In this document: piece by piece, positions 1-5,430 of the stretch
Numbering within the stretch: the stretch's first letter is position 1
Layout: the number at the start of each line of letters is the position of its first letter
From: Clostridiales bacterium
GTDB lineage: Bacteria > Bacillota > Clostridia > Oscillospirales > Acutalibacteraceae
NCBI GenBank assembly: GCA_019419895.1
Contig: JAHZIE010000076.1
Span: forward strand, 3,275 to 10,772
DNA: 7,498 nucleotides
Reading direction: 5' to 3'
Notes under the pieces: generated by a model
What the model saw: the letters and a program-made list of their open reading frames with translations, nothing else
Told to the model about the DNA's origin: nothing
The model's database searches: none
Made by a program: the position numbers and the translations under genes

Positions 1-895
1 TTTTCAGCTTATCCAGCCGGGAGAGGAGCATTTTCTGCCGGGCCGACACCACCCATCCGGTCAGGATAAAGTTGTCTCCGTAGCGGGCGGCATATTTTCT
101 GGTTTCCGCCAGGGTGGAATGGCGCTTCAGTTCCCTGTGGACACTGGACAGCTTCTCCGACTCCCGCTCCCACAGATCGTCAATCCGCCTTTGCAGCACC
201 GCGATATCCCCGTCGTTTTCCATCCGCGCCTCTTTCAAATGCTCAATCGCTTCTTCCGGTGTCCCCGCACTGTCGGGAAGGATCAGCCGTTCAAAATACA
301 GGCCCGAAAAAATACGGTCAACCTCCGCCACATTCTCCACCGGGGAGAAGTAAACGCCCCAATAATAATCCGCGTCGTTAGTGCAGGGAAAAAAGAGGAT
401 ATAAGGGTTATCATTATAAGAGGCCAGCTTATCATAGCTTTCCCTGGGCAGACGCCCGAATCTGACCTTAATATACTGGCAGCGGAAAATTTTCGCAATA
501 TCAATATCCAGTCCTGTAAAATGCTCCAACTGACTGATGCTCTGGGAATATTCTTCCTTTTTCCGCATCAGTTCCTGATGCTGTTTCCGCAGGCCGACTA
601 CCGCGTTGGAAAACCATTCCACATAATCCTTCAGCTGTTCCACCGGCAGATCGTCTTTTTTCCTTCCCCCCGCCGGCAATTTTTTTCCTGACATTGCAAT
701 ACAATCGTCCAGCTTTTGCAGCAAAGGCGCAAACCTGTCGGGTTCGTTCAACTGTACAAATCCATTGGTATCTGAAAAAAAAACTAAGCAGTTATCCGGA
801 TGGAAAATCCCCGAGTCGGCGCAGGCCTCCACCACTCTGTCCAGTTCCTCCATTCTCCCAATAACGCTCATAACAGATATTCTGCTTACGGACAT
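1..895 (-). CDS. ntpI: V/A-type ATPase subunit I, N-terminal part (cut by window edge)
   Basis: Subunit I is the membrane stator subunit: its C-terminal membrane half forms the ion half-channels beside the K ring and its N-terminal cytoplasmic half holds the peripheral stalks. Reading leftwards from ATG at 895-893, the frame stays open for 298 codons to the edge. Family members are about 650 residues, so only the cytoplasmic arm is here and no membrane segment is seen. Seen in the sequence: the start MSVSRISVMSVIGRMEELD, a charged helical stretch around residues 95-125, and near the edge F-I-L-T-G-W-V-V-S-A-R, matching the family's conserved F.L.GWV segment. The start lies 4 nt after the subunit C stop, and its ribosome-binding site (AAAGGGGGG) lies inside the last codons of that gene, so translation is probably coupled. 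Subunit K and the catalytic subunits should follow beyond base 1. Confidence 0.93.
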   Translation of the reverse strand, partial: MSVSRISVMSVIGRMEELDRVVEACADSGIFHPDNCLVFFSDTNGFVQLNEPDRFAPLLQKLDDCIAMSGKKLPAGGRKKDDLPVEQLKDYVEWFSNAVVGLRKQHQELMRKKEEYSQSISQLEHFTGLDIDIAKIFRCQYIKVRFGRLPRESYDKLASYNDNPYILFFPCTNDADYYWGVYFSPVENVAEVDRIFSGLYFERLILPDSAGTPEEAIEHLKEARMENDGDIAVLQRRIDDLWERESEKLSSVHRELKRHSTLAETRKYAARYGDNFILTGWVVSARQKMLLSRLDKLK

Positions 896-899
896 TGAA

Positions 900-1970
900 T
901 TATCCCCCCTTTACGGCGGCCCCATAACCAACCAAAAGCCTGGAAATTTCCTTGGGGCTCAATTGGTAACGGATGCCTTCAATAATATTAGTAATATTTT
1001 CCAGCTCTATTTCCGTTAAAAATAAATAGGTCAAAAGAGCAACGGAAGGATGAGTGGAAAACCGGAGTTTTCTGACACATTGATCAAACTTCATGCGCAC
1101 GGCGATTTCATCCGCCGTATAGCCGTCATATTTCCTATAAGCCCTTCCGTATATGGTCTTATCTATGATGCGGTGGGCTTCCTCCATGTTCTGCGCCTGT
1201 ATCAGCTGCCCAATTACCTTATCTGTCAGCCTGTAAGAAAAGGGCAGCAGCACCGAACGGATATAGTCGGGAGAAGCCTTGTAATACCGCTTCAACCTTA
1301 CAATCCTGGTCAGATTCTGCATATCCAGGTAACTGCCGAACAACTCCCTGAGCTCCCGTTTCAGGCTTCCCCTGGCGCGCTTATCGATAATACGGAATAC
1401 CTTTTGATACAGGTGGGTGAACAGGGCATTCTCAATAGCGGTGAAATCCACTCCCAGCCCTTCCTGGGAGCCGGAACGGAAGGGAGCGAGAATTTTATAA
1501 TAAGGAGTATTCCTCAGTCCTTCCAGGAATTCGCCGTAATTTTTTGAGCGGGCCAGAACGTAAGGATCAAAGCTCATATATTTGGTGAAAAAAATGGGAA
1601 GGTTAAGCAAATATTCCTGTGAACGCCCGGCGCAGAGCAACCGCAGGCAGGTCAGGAGCTGCTCGATTTCTCCCTTTTCAATGATATAATCGGAAAAAAG
1701 TTCTCCAACTGTAATTTCATACCGGCAGAGAGAAGCGTAATCCTCCAGCAGCTGACACCGCAGAAGGGCCTCCAGATAACCACGGTGGACCGCGGTCTCA
1801 TTAATTTTCGACAATTCCGGCGCATAGCGCGAATTCTTTTTCAAATAGGCGGCCACCTCGCCCACCGTTCTTGACTTCAGCAATGCGCTGTAGTCTTCTT
1901 CCTTCAGCCGCCGCCCGTACATTGCCCGGGCCTTGGCCATTATTACATTTGAGGATAACCCTGAAAACAA
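900..1970 (-). CDS. ntpC: V/A-type ATPase subunit C (AC39/d family)
   Basis: Subunit C is the funnel-shaped connector between the central rotor shaft (D/F) and the membrane K ring. The protein is soluble, about 356 residues, the usual family length, and almost all helical with no membrane segment. Family hallmarks seen: the opening F-S-G-L-S-S-N then A-K-A-R-A-M-Y-G, and the end segment T-E-I-E-L-E-N-I-T-N-I-I-E-G-I-R-Y, typical of bacterial AC39 proteins. The start is uncertain. I prefer TTG at 1970, because GGAGG lies 8 nt upstream and the start then falls 4 nt after the preceding stop. TTG at 1985 would overlap the preceding gene by 11 nt, and ATG at 1940 has no ribosome-binding site. It lies between the small stalk subunit and subunit I, as expected for this operon type. 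Confidence 0.92.
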   Translation of the reverse strand: MFSGLSSNVIMAKARAMYGRRLKEEDYSALLKSRTVGEVAAYLKKNSRYAPELSKINETAVHRGYLEALLRCQLLEDYASLCRYEITVGELFSDYIIEKGEIEQLLTCLRLLCAGRSQEYLLNLPIFFTKYMSFDPYVLARSKNYGEFLEGLRNTPYYKILAPFRSGSQEGLGVDFTAIENALFTHLYQKVFRIIDKRARGSLKRELRELFGSYLDMQNLTRIVRLKRYYKASPDYIRSVLLPFSYRLTDKVIGQLIQAQNMEEAHRIIDKTIYGRAYRKYDGYTADEIAVRMKFDQCVRKLRFSTHPSVALLTYLFLTEIELENITNIIEGIRYQLSPKEISRLLVGYGAAVKGG

Positions 1971-1974
1971 AGCC

Positions 1975-2169
1975 CTAGCCTCCAATCACCCGCTCAACCA
2001 GCTGCCGCGCCCATTCTTCTTTCTTTTTAGAGACAGTTTCGTCCAGCGTTTTTTCCATCCGCAGGTATTTTTCATGAATGACCTTCCATTCCTCATCCGC
2101 CTGCTTCTGCTCTTCAATCTCATTTTTTTTAATTCGTTCCCGTGCCCTTTGGAGATAATCCTCTCTCAT
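1975..2169 (-). CDS. V-ATPase small coiled-coil subunit (G/H-like), C-terminal fragment
   Basis: This 64-residue, highly charged helix (rich in K, E, R) ends in E-R-V-I-G-G, like the roughly 100-residue coiled-coil proteins that precede subunit C in clostridial V/A-ATPase operons and probably form part of the peripheral stalk with subunit E. On its own it is too short. Joined to the 37-residue frame just upstream it makes a normal protein of about 101 residues: the upstream end R-E-E-K would continue as A-M-R-E-D-Y-L if one extra A were present in the short A run at 2173-2176 (T on the plus strand). Its ATG overlaps the upstream stop as ATGA, with a weak purine-rich site (GGGAAG) before it, so it could be translated by coupling. 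The subunit role is inferred from position and composition. Confidence 0.7.
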   Translation of the reverse strand: MREDYLQRARERIKKNEIEEQKQADEEWKVIHEKYLRMEKTLDETVSKKKEEWARQLVERVIGG

Positions 2170-2279
2170 GGCTTTTCTTCCCTATTCACAGAGGAATCCA
2201 CCTTGGCATGCTGCGCCTCTTCTGTAATCTGACGCGCCCTTTCGTCCATTTCCACAATCCGTTTGATCATATTTTCCAT
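2166..2279 (-). CDS. V-ATPase small coiled-coil subunit (G/H-like), N-terminal fragment
   Basis: A 37-residue reading frame, MENMIKRIVEMDERARQ onward, is the first gene of the ATPase operon. The opening pattern I-V-E-M-D-x-x-A-R-Q-I-T-E-E-A is that of the N-terminus of the small coiled-coil subunit found before subunit C in related operons. It ends at a TGA that overlaps the ATG of the next frame (ATGA). The pair most likely represents one ancestral gene split by a single-base change, now read as two pieces or restored by frameshifting. The start at 2279 has GGAGG 11 nt upstream, a rather long gap. An in-frame ATG at 2297 overlaps that GGAGG and has no better site of its own. Confidence 0.65.
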   Translation of the reverse strand: MENMIKRIVEMDERARQITEEAQHAKVDSSVNREEKP

Positions 2280-2327
2280 CGCAAACCAATCCTCCATTCA
2301 CAGCTGCCGGAAGTCCCTGCGGCATCC

Positions 2328-2396
2328 CATGAATAAAATCAGGCGGGGAGAAGACAATAAGCCTTGTCCTCCCCCCTTCAAAAAACTTTATTCATG
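2328..2396 (-). promoter_or_regulatory. structured 5' leader of the V-ATPase mRNA
   Basis: A nested inverted repeat fills the first 70 or so bases of the predicted ATPase transcript. The outer arms CATGAATAAA (2328-2337) and TTTATTCATG (2387-2396) match perfectly over 10 bp. The inner arms 2345-2357 and 2364-2376 pair over 13 positions around a 6-base loop. On the plus strand two inner positions are A-C mismatches, but in minus-strand RNA they become G-U pairs, so the fold favours the ATPase transcript. The inner stem buries a purine run resembling a ribosome-binding site (GGGGGGAGG). No clean U run follows, so it is not a standard terminator. An mRNA-stabilising or regulatory leader is possible; no known riboswitch class was recognised. 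Confidence 0.6.
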
Positions 2397-2407
2397 ATTT
2401 GATTTTT

Positions 2408-2436
2408 ATTATATTCATATTACAACCGATTGACAA
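2408..2436 (-). promoter_or_regulatory. sigma-A-type promoter of the V-ATPase operon
   Basis: Read on the minus strand, TTGTCA (2436-2431) and TATAAT (2413-2408) are separated by 17 bp: a perfect -10, a 5/6 -35 and optimal spacing. The transcript should start near 2401, giving an untranslated leader of about 120 nt before the first ATPase gene. Its -35 box overlaps that of a plus-strand promoter. Confidence 0.75.
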
Positions 2437-2458
2437 GAGTCATACCGTCTAATATCTT
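2430..2458 (+). promoter_or_regulatory. upstream plus-strand promoter toward the GtrA gene (P1)
   Basis: A perfect -35, TTGACA (2430-2435), is followed after 17 bp by TATCTT (2453-2458), a 4/6 match to the -10 consensus. It would start transcription about 170 nt upstream of the GtrA gene. The -35 sits on the same bases as the -35 of the ATPase promoter on the other strand. Confidence 0.5.
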
Positions 2459-2547
2459 ATAACCATCAACCGAATTGTTTTATTCAACTGGAACAAATAA
2501 TCATATTATTCCACTATTATTTATAGATATACATTTTTTTCATAAGC

Positions 2548-2577
2548 TGGACAACCTCTCTCTGATTATGCTAAAAT
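2548..2577 (+). promoter_or_regulatory. proximal promoter of the GtrA gene (P2)
   Basis: TGGACA (2548-2553), an 18-bp spacer and TAAAAT (2572-2577), with TGC just before the -10 giving an extended -10 motif. Transcription would start near 2584, about 50 nt before the GtrA start codon. This is the likelier main promoter for that gene. Confidence 0.6.
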
Positions 2578-2634
2578 GATTGTGTCCTGCCAGACTACTA
2601 AAATCCTATCAAAAGAAAGGGACGTCTGCCCATT

Positions 2635-3087
2635 ATGAAACGGCTGAAGGCTCTATTTCAAAAATACCGGGAAATCATACTCTATCTTGTTTTCGGCGGC
2701 CTGACCACCCTGGTCAACTTTGTCGTATATTTCCTCTGTACCAGCGGTCTTTCCCTCAGCTGGTCTGTTTCCAATGTAGCTGCCTGGGTTCTCGCCGTAT
2801 TATTTGCCTATGTCACCAACCGCATCTGGGTTTTTCAAAGCAAAACAAAAGGCGCTTCCGCCCTGCTCAGAGAATTTCTTTCCTTTGTCCTCTGCCGCCT
2901 GCTTTCCCTTGGGTTTGATATGGCCATCATGTTCCTGTGCATCGATTTGCTCCATTGGGATACTTTTAAGGCCGCCGGGCTTCCCATGGGAGAATTCGGC
3001 GCCAAGCTGCTTGCTCAGATTGTGGTAATTATCGCAAATTATATTTTCAGCAAGCTGATTATTTTCCGTCATAAATCTGCCGGATGA
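2635..3087 (+). CDS. GtrA-family small membrane protein
   Basis: A 150-residue protein with four predicted membrane helices at about residues 15-36, 46-65, 82-104 and 122-142, the usual size and layout of the GtrA family. Family-type motifs are seen: N-F-V-V-Y-F in the first helix, A-Y-V-T-N-R-I-W-V-F ending the second (58-67) and a related N-Y-I-F-S-K-L-I-I-F ending the fourth (135-144). GtrA-like proteins are associated with moving or using polyprenyl-phosphate-linked sugars in cell-surface polysaccharide modification, but the substrate cannot be read from this sequence and no glycosyltransferase gene lies nearby. The ATG is preceded by AAAGGG with a rather long 13-nt gap. The gene stands alone between its own promoters and a strong terminator. 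Confidence 0.93.
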   Translation: MKRLKALFQKYREIILYLVFGGLTTLVNFVVYFLCTSGLSLSWSVSNVAAWVLAVLFAYVTNRIWVFQSKTKGASALLREFLSFVLCRLLSLGFDMAIMFLCIDLLHWDTFKAAGLPMGEFGAKLLAQIVVIIANYIFSKLIIFRHKSAG

Positions 3088-3119
3088 ATCATGCAATTCT
3101 CTGATTTTTCCCCTTTTCC

Positions 3120-3148
3120 TTGCGGTTGCTGTTTCTTCCTGCTATAAT
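3120..3148 (+). promoter_or_regulatory. possible promoter upstream of the 3171-3230 terminator
   Basis: TTGCGG (3120-3125) and a perfect TATAAT (3143-3148) with a 17-bp spacer. A start near 3155 would run straight into the terminator hairpin, giving either a very short RNA or an attenuated leader for the MATE gene. It may be a chance match in an AT-rich stretch. Confidence 0.4.
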
Positions 3149-3170
3149 AGCTTTGACAAGTAAATGCTGT

Positions 3171-3230
3171 AATAGCCATACTTTTTTCTGTTTTTTGGTT
3201 TCAAAACAGAAAAGGCATGGCTATTTTTTT
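3171..3230 (+). terminator. strong intrinsic terminator after the GtrA gene
   Basis: The outer stem AATAGCCAT (3171-3179) pairs with ATGGCTATT (3217-3225), and the inner stem TTTTCTGTTTT (3184-3194) pairs with AAAACAGAAAA (3203-3213), both perfect, separated by a small internal loop. A T run follows to 3230. The T run is on the plus-strand side only, so it ends rightward transcription from the GtrA gene. With the possible promoter just upstream it could also act as an attenuator for the MATE gene. Confidence 0.88.
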
Positions 3231-3282
3231 CGCTGTTTCCCTGGAGAGCGGCTTTTCCTTTCCAGTCTCTCCGTGGAACGCT

Positions 3283-3290
3283 GATACAAT
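3283..3290 (+). promoter_or_regulatory. extended -10 promoter of the MATE gene
   Basis: TGATACAAT contains TACAAT (3285-3290) with TG directly upstream in the extended -10 position. No good -35 is visible at 17 bp (CCAGTC). A start near 3297 would leave a leader of about 20 nt carrying the AAAGGCAGG ribosome-binding region. Confidence 0.45.
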
Positions 3291-3316
3291 TTTACATTGA
3301 AAGGCAGGCTGTTTTC

Positions 3317-4726
3317 ATGTCCCAATCTGAGACTCTATCCCCCAAAATCAACAAAATGGGCGTCCGCCCGGTATTTCCTCTTTTGATGAGTATGGCCTTT
3401 CCTCCCATGATTTCCATGCTGATTCAGTCCTTATACAATATTGTAGACGGGATGTATGTCGCCCAATACAGTCAGGATGCCCTAACCGCGGTATCTCTGG
3501 CGTTTCCCATCCAGAACCTTATTCTCGCAGTCGCAGTCGGCGCCGGGGTGGGAGTGAATTCCTATATTGCCAGAAAGCTGGGAGAAGGTAACCGGGCCGC
3601 CGCCGACAATGCCGTTGCTCATGGACTTCTCCTTTGTTTCCTCCACACCCTGCTGTTTATCGTCCTCAGTTTTTTCTGTATCGAGCCTTTTTTCCATCTC
3701 TTTACCTCTTCTGAGGAAATCTTTACCATGGGCTGTGAATACACCGAAATCGTCACCCTCTTCTGTTTCGGCACCATTTTTCACATTATGATTGAAAAGA
3801 TCCTCCAGGCTACGGGAAAAATGGTCTATCCCATGATCCTTCAGGCAGTGGGAGCTATTGTCAATATCATCCTAGATCCTGTGTTTATCTTTGGATACTG
3901 GGGCTTACCCTCCATGGGCGTCCGGGGGGCCGCAATCGCTACCATCATCGGTCAGATCACCTCTATGCTTCTTTCCTTTGCCGTCCTCTTCACCCAAAAA
4001 CACGAGGTCTCTCTGGATCTCAAACGCTTCCGCTTTTCCCCCGCCCTGGTCAGAAATATTTACAGCGTGGGCTTTCCCTCCATTTTAATGACAGCGCTGA
4101 GTTCTGTCCTTGTCATGGGACTTAACGCGATTCTGGTGCGCTTTTCCAATCTCGCCGTCTCTGTTTTCGGCATCTATATCAAGGTTCAAACGTTTGTCCT
4201 AATGCCTGTCAGCGGTCTTACTCAAGGGGATATGCCCATCATGGCCTATAATTACGGGGCAAAAAACAGGAAACGCCTCCTCTCCGCCCTCCGGTACGGA
4301 ATGCTTGTCTCTGCCGGCATTATGCTGTTTGGCACCTTGCTGTTCTGCGTGTTTCCCTTGCCCATCCTCCGCATGTTCAGTGCCACGGAGGAAATGATGT
4401 CTCTGGGCTCCGCAGCCCTGCGCATCATTTCCCTGAGCTATCTGCCAGCCGCCTGCAGCATCATTTTCGCCACCCTTTTCCAGTCTATGGGGCGTGGGAA
4501 CAGCAGTCTTATCATTTTCCTGCTCCGCCAGCTTCTCCTGCTGCTCCCTCTGTCCTATCTTTTCGCCGGCGTCTTTGGCCTAAACGGCGTCTGGTGGTCT
4601 TTCCCCGCCGCCGAACTTCTGTCCGCTGGAGTCGCCCTTTTCCTTTTTATCCGCATCTACCACCGCGACCCTATTTTCCGCCATGCTGAATCTTCCTCCA
4701 TGCAGGCATTGGATCAGGCATCCTGA
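3317..4726 (+). CDS. MATE-family multidrug/cation antiporter
   Basis: A 469-residue, strongly hydrophobic protein with about twelve membrane helices in two similar halves, the normal size and shape of MATE (MOP superfamily) exporters, which expel cationic or organic compounds in exchange for Na+ or H+. Seen in the first half: Q-S-L-Y-N-I-V-D-G-M-Y-V (37-48) and G-V-G-V-N-S-Y-I-A-R-K-L-G-E-G (77-91), both typical. The second half repeats the theme from about residue 255, with G-L-T-Q-G-D-M-P-I-M-A-Y-N-Y-G-A matching the family G.nQg..Pi..YNyGa pattern. The layout is closest to the MepA/VmrA-like branch of Firmicutes. The substrate is unknown. The ATG has AGG 8 nt upstream. It lies alone between terminator-like structures, and no adjacent regulator gene of the MarR or TetR kind is present. 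Confidence 0.95.
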   Translation: MSQSETLSPKINKMGVRPVFPLLMSMAFPPMISMLIQSLYNIVDGMYVAQYSQDALTAVSLAFPIQNLILAVAVGAGVGVNSYIARKLGEGNRAAADNAVAHGLLLCFLHTLLFIVLSFFCIEPFFHLFTSSEEIFTMGCEYTEIVTLFCFGTIFHIMIEKILQATGKMVYPMILQAVGAIVNIILDPVFIFGYWGLPSMGVRGAAIATIIGQITSMLLSFAVLFTQKHEVSLDLKRFRFSPALVRNIYSVGFPSILMTALSSVLVMGLNAILVRFSNLAVSVFGIYIKVQTFVLMPVSGLTQGDMPIMAYNYGAKNRKRLLSALRYGMLVSAGIMLFGTLLFCVFPLPILRMFSATEEMMSLGSAALRIISLSYLPAACSIIFATLFQSMGRGNSSLIIFLLRQLLLLLPLSYLFAGVFGLNGVWWSFPAAELLSAGVALFLFIRIYHRDPIFRHAESSSMQALDQAS

Positions 4727-4924
4727 TATCTTTGCCGAAGCTGGCAGAACTTTTCTATAATACCTTGCTTATCTCTCCTGATTTGCCCCTTACCGGAAAC
4801 AGATAAATTATTTTTCTCTTAGACTCAACAGACTCTTTTTTGCCCCTCACAGCATTTGATTTTCCATTCAAAATCAGCCCAAATATAATGTTTTCAGATA
4901 AATGATTTCTATTATATAGCTATA

Positions 4925-5001
4925 AATTTACCGGATGAAGCTGAGTGCAGCTGAAAGATTCCACAGCGCTGGAGACCGACACGGTCAACCGGCGCTTTTT
5001 T
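4925..5001 (+). ncRNA. candidate small RNA or structured 3' UTR ending in a terminator
   Basis: Two hairpins are separated by an unpaired stretch. Hairpin 1 is AGCTG (4939-4943)/CAGCT (4948-4952) with loop AGTG. Hairpin 2 is the terminator described separately. Promoter-like sequence precedes it: TTTTCA (4891-4896), 16 bp, TATATA (4913-4918), and slightly upstream TTTCCA (4861-4866), 17 bp, TATAAT (4884-4889). A start near 4925 would give an RNA of about 77 nt. It begins about 200 bases after the MATE stop, so it could instead be the processed end of that mRNA. It matches no RNA family that I recognise. Confidence 0.4.
4965..5001 (+). terminator. strong intrinsic terminator
   Basis: AGCGCTGG (4965-4972) pairs with CCGGCGCT (4989-4996), eight pairs including one T-G that is a wobble only in plus-strand RNA. 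Inside it GACCG (4974-4978) pairs with CGGTC (4982-4986) around loop ACA. Six Ts follow at 4996-5001. It ends rightward transcription, either of the MATE mRNA with a 3' tail of about 240 nt or of a separate small RNA. Confidence 0.85.
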
Positions 5002-5162
5002 GTATTCTAATCGAATTTGAGCTGATCGGGAAACGCCGTCATCCTCTATTTTCCTATCTCCATCCTGACGCTTCTATTTTCCCTCTTATGTCGAATTGTT
5101 CTGTTGTCTCATTTCTTTTTTATCTCTTTGCTTTTTCCGGATACCATTGTCTTGCCCTCAGC

Positions 5163-5188
5163 CTCCGGCACCGCCGGGGATTTTCTTT
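5163..5188 (+). terminator. second terminator-like hairpin
   Basis: CCGGC (5165-5169) and GCCGG (5173-5177) flank loop ACC. The stem extends by T-G and C-G pairs (5164-5178, 5163-5179) in plus-strand RNA only. TTTTCTTT follows at 5181-5188 after one A. It could be a back-up terminator for the MATE or small-RNA transcript. Confidence 0.45.
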
Positions 5189-5234
5189 ATATCAGCCTGA
5201 GAAGGCCGTCCCCCTTGCTTAATAGATTCCTGTC

Positions 5235-5288
5235 TATAAGGGGAAAATACACCCCGGAACCACGCTGACAACAGTTTTCTCCCTTATA
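5235..5288. repeat. long inverted repeat with one bulge
   Basis: TATAAGGGGAAAA (5235-5247) is the reverse complement of TTTTCTCCCTTATA (5275-5288) except for one extra base. A 27-base loop separates the arms. No T run follows on either strand, so it is not a terminator. Confidence 0.5.
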
Positions 5289-5294
5289 TCAAAC

Positions 5295-5342
5295 GGCAAG
5301 GAATTTTGCAGAACGCCTCACCTGCGTTCCCGCGGATTTGCC
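5295..5342. repeat. nested inverted repeat
   Basis: The outer arms GGCAA (5295-5299) and TTGCC (5338-5342) enclose a perfect inner hairpin, GAACGC (5311-5316) and GCGTTC (5324-5329) with a 7-base loop. Just inside the right arm is the palindrome CCGCGG (5330-5335). Function unknown. Confidence 0.4.
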
Positions 5343-5351
5343 TAATAAATA

Positions 5352-5389
5352 GAGCATAGGCCGCCAAAAATAGAATACAGCCTATGCCC
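5352..5389 (-). terminator. possible weak terminator after the DUF3592-like gene
   Basis: GCATAGGC and GCCTATGC form a perfect 8-bp inverted repeat with an 18-base-scale loop, about 40 bases past the stop of the minus-strand gene. In minus-strand RNA it is followed by UCUAUUUAUU, which is only moderately U-rich. It may end that gene's transcript. Confidence 0.4.
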
Positions 5390-5430
5390 ATCCCTATGTT
5401 TTGTCTCTATATAAAAAGCCTGTTTTAAGG

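Larger units (their letters stand above)
4727..5430. other. 704-base region without a convincing gene
   Basis: Neither strand shows a reading frame with a ribosome-binding site and recognisable protein. The longest plus frame (4935-5222) runs through a strong terminator and has no ribosome-binding site. The stretch instead holds AT-rich promoter-like sequence, a 10-bp palindrome TATAGCTATA (4915-4924), a small-RNA-like unit (about 4925-5001), a second terminator-like hairpin (5163-5188) and three inverted repeats between 5235 and 5389. Confidence 0.6.

Noticed and set aside
119..691. 190-residue plus-strand open frame at the left edge
   Set aside because: It is antisense to subunit I, whose frame is continuous through the same bases and carries family motifs.
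1050..1547. 165-residue plus-strand open frame
   Set aside because: It is a mirror frame of subunit C on the other strand, with no ribosome-binding site and no recognisable protein.
2298..2360. Short leader peptide from TTG after the buried purine run in the ATPase leader, ending in a TGA that touches an in-frame ATG
   Set aside because: About 19 codons, a weak start codon and no recognisable composition; the stop-start junction may be chance.
2340..2378. Plus-strand intrinsic terminator reading of the GC-rich hairpin
   Set aside because: On the plus strand the stem has two A-C mismatches and is followed by mixed sequence rather than a T run; it fits better as a structure in the minus-strand leader.
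4931..4964. Hammerhead-ribozyme-like core (GGATGA, short stem, GAAA)
   Set aside because: The catalytic box reads CGGATGA instead of CTGATGA, and I could not find a matching stem III or cleavage-site triplet.
4935..5222. 95-residue plus-strand frame after the MATE gene
   Set aside because: It runs straight through a strong terminator hairpin, lacks a ribosome-binding site and resembles no known protein. The neighbouring hydrophobic frame over about 5020-5265 has no start codon.
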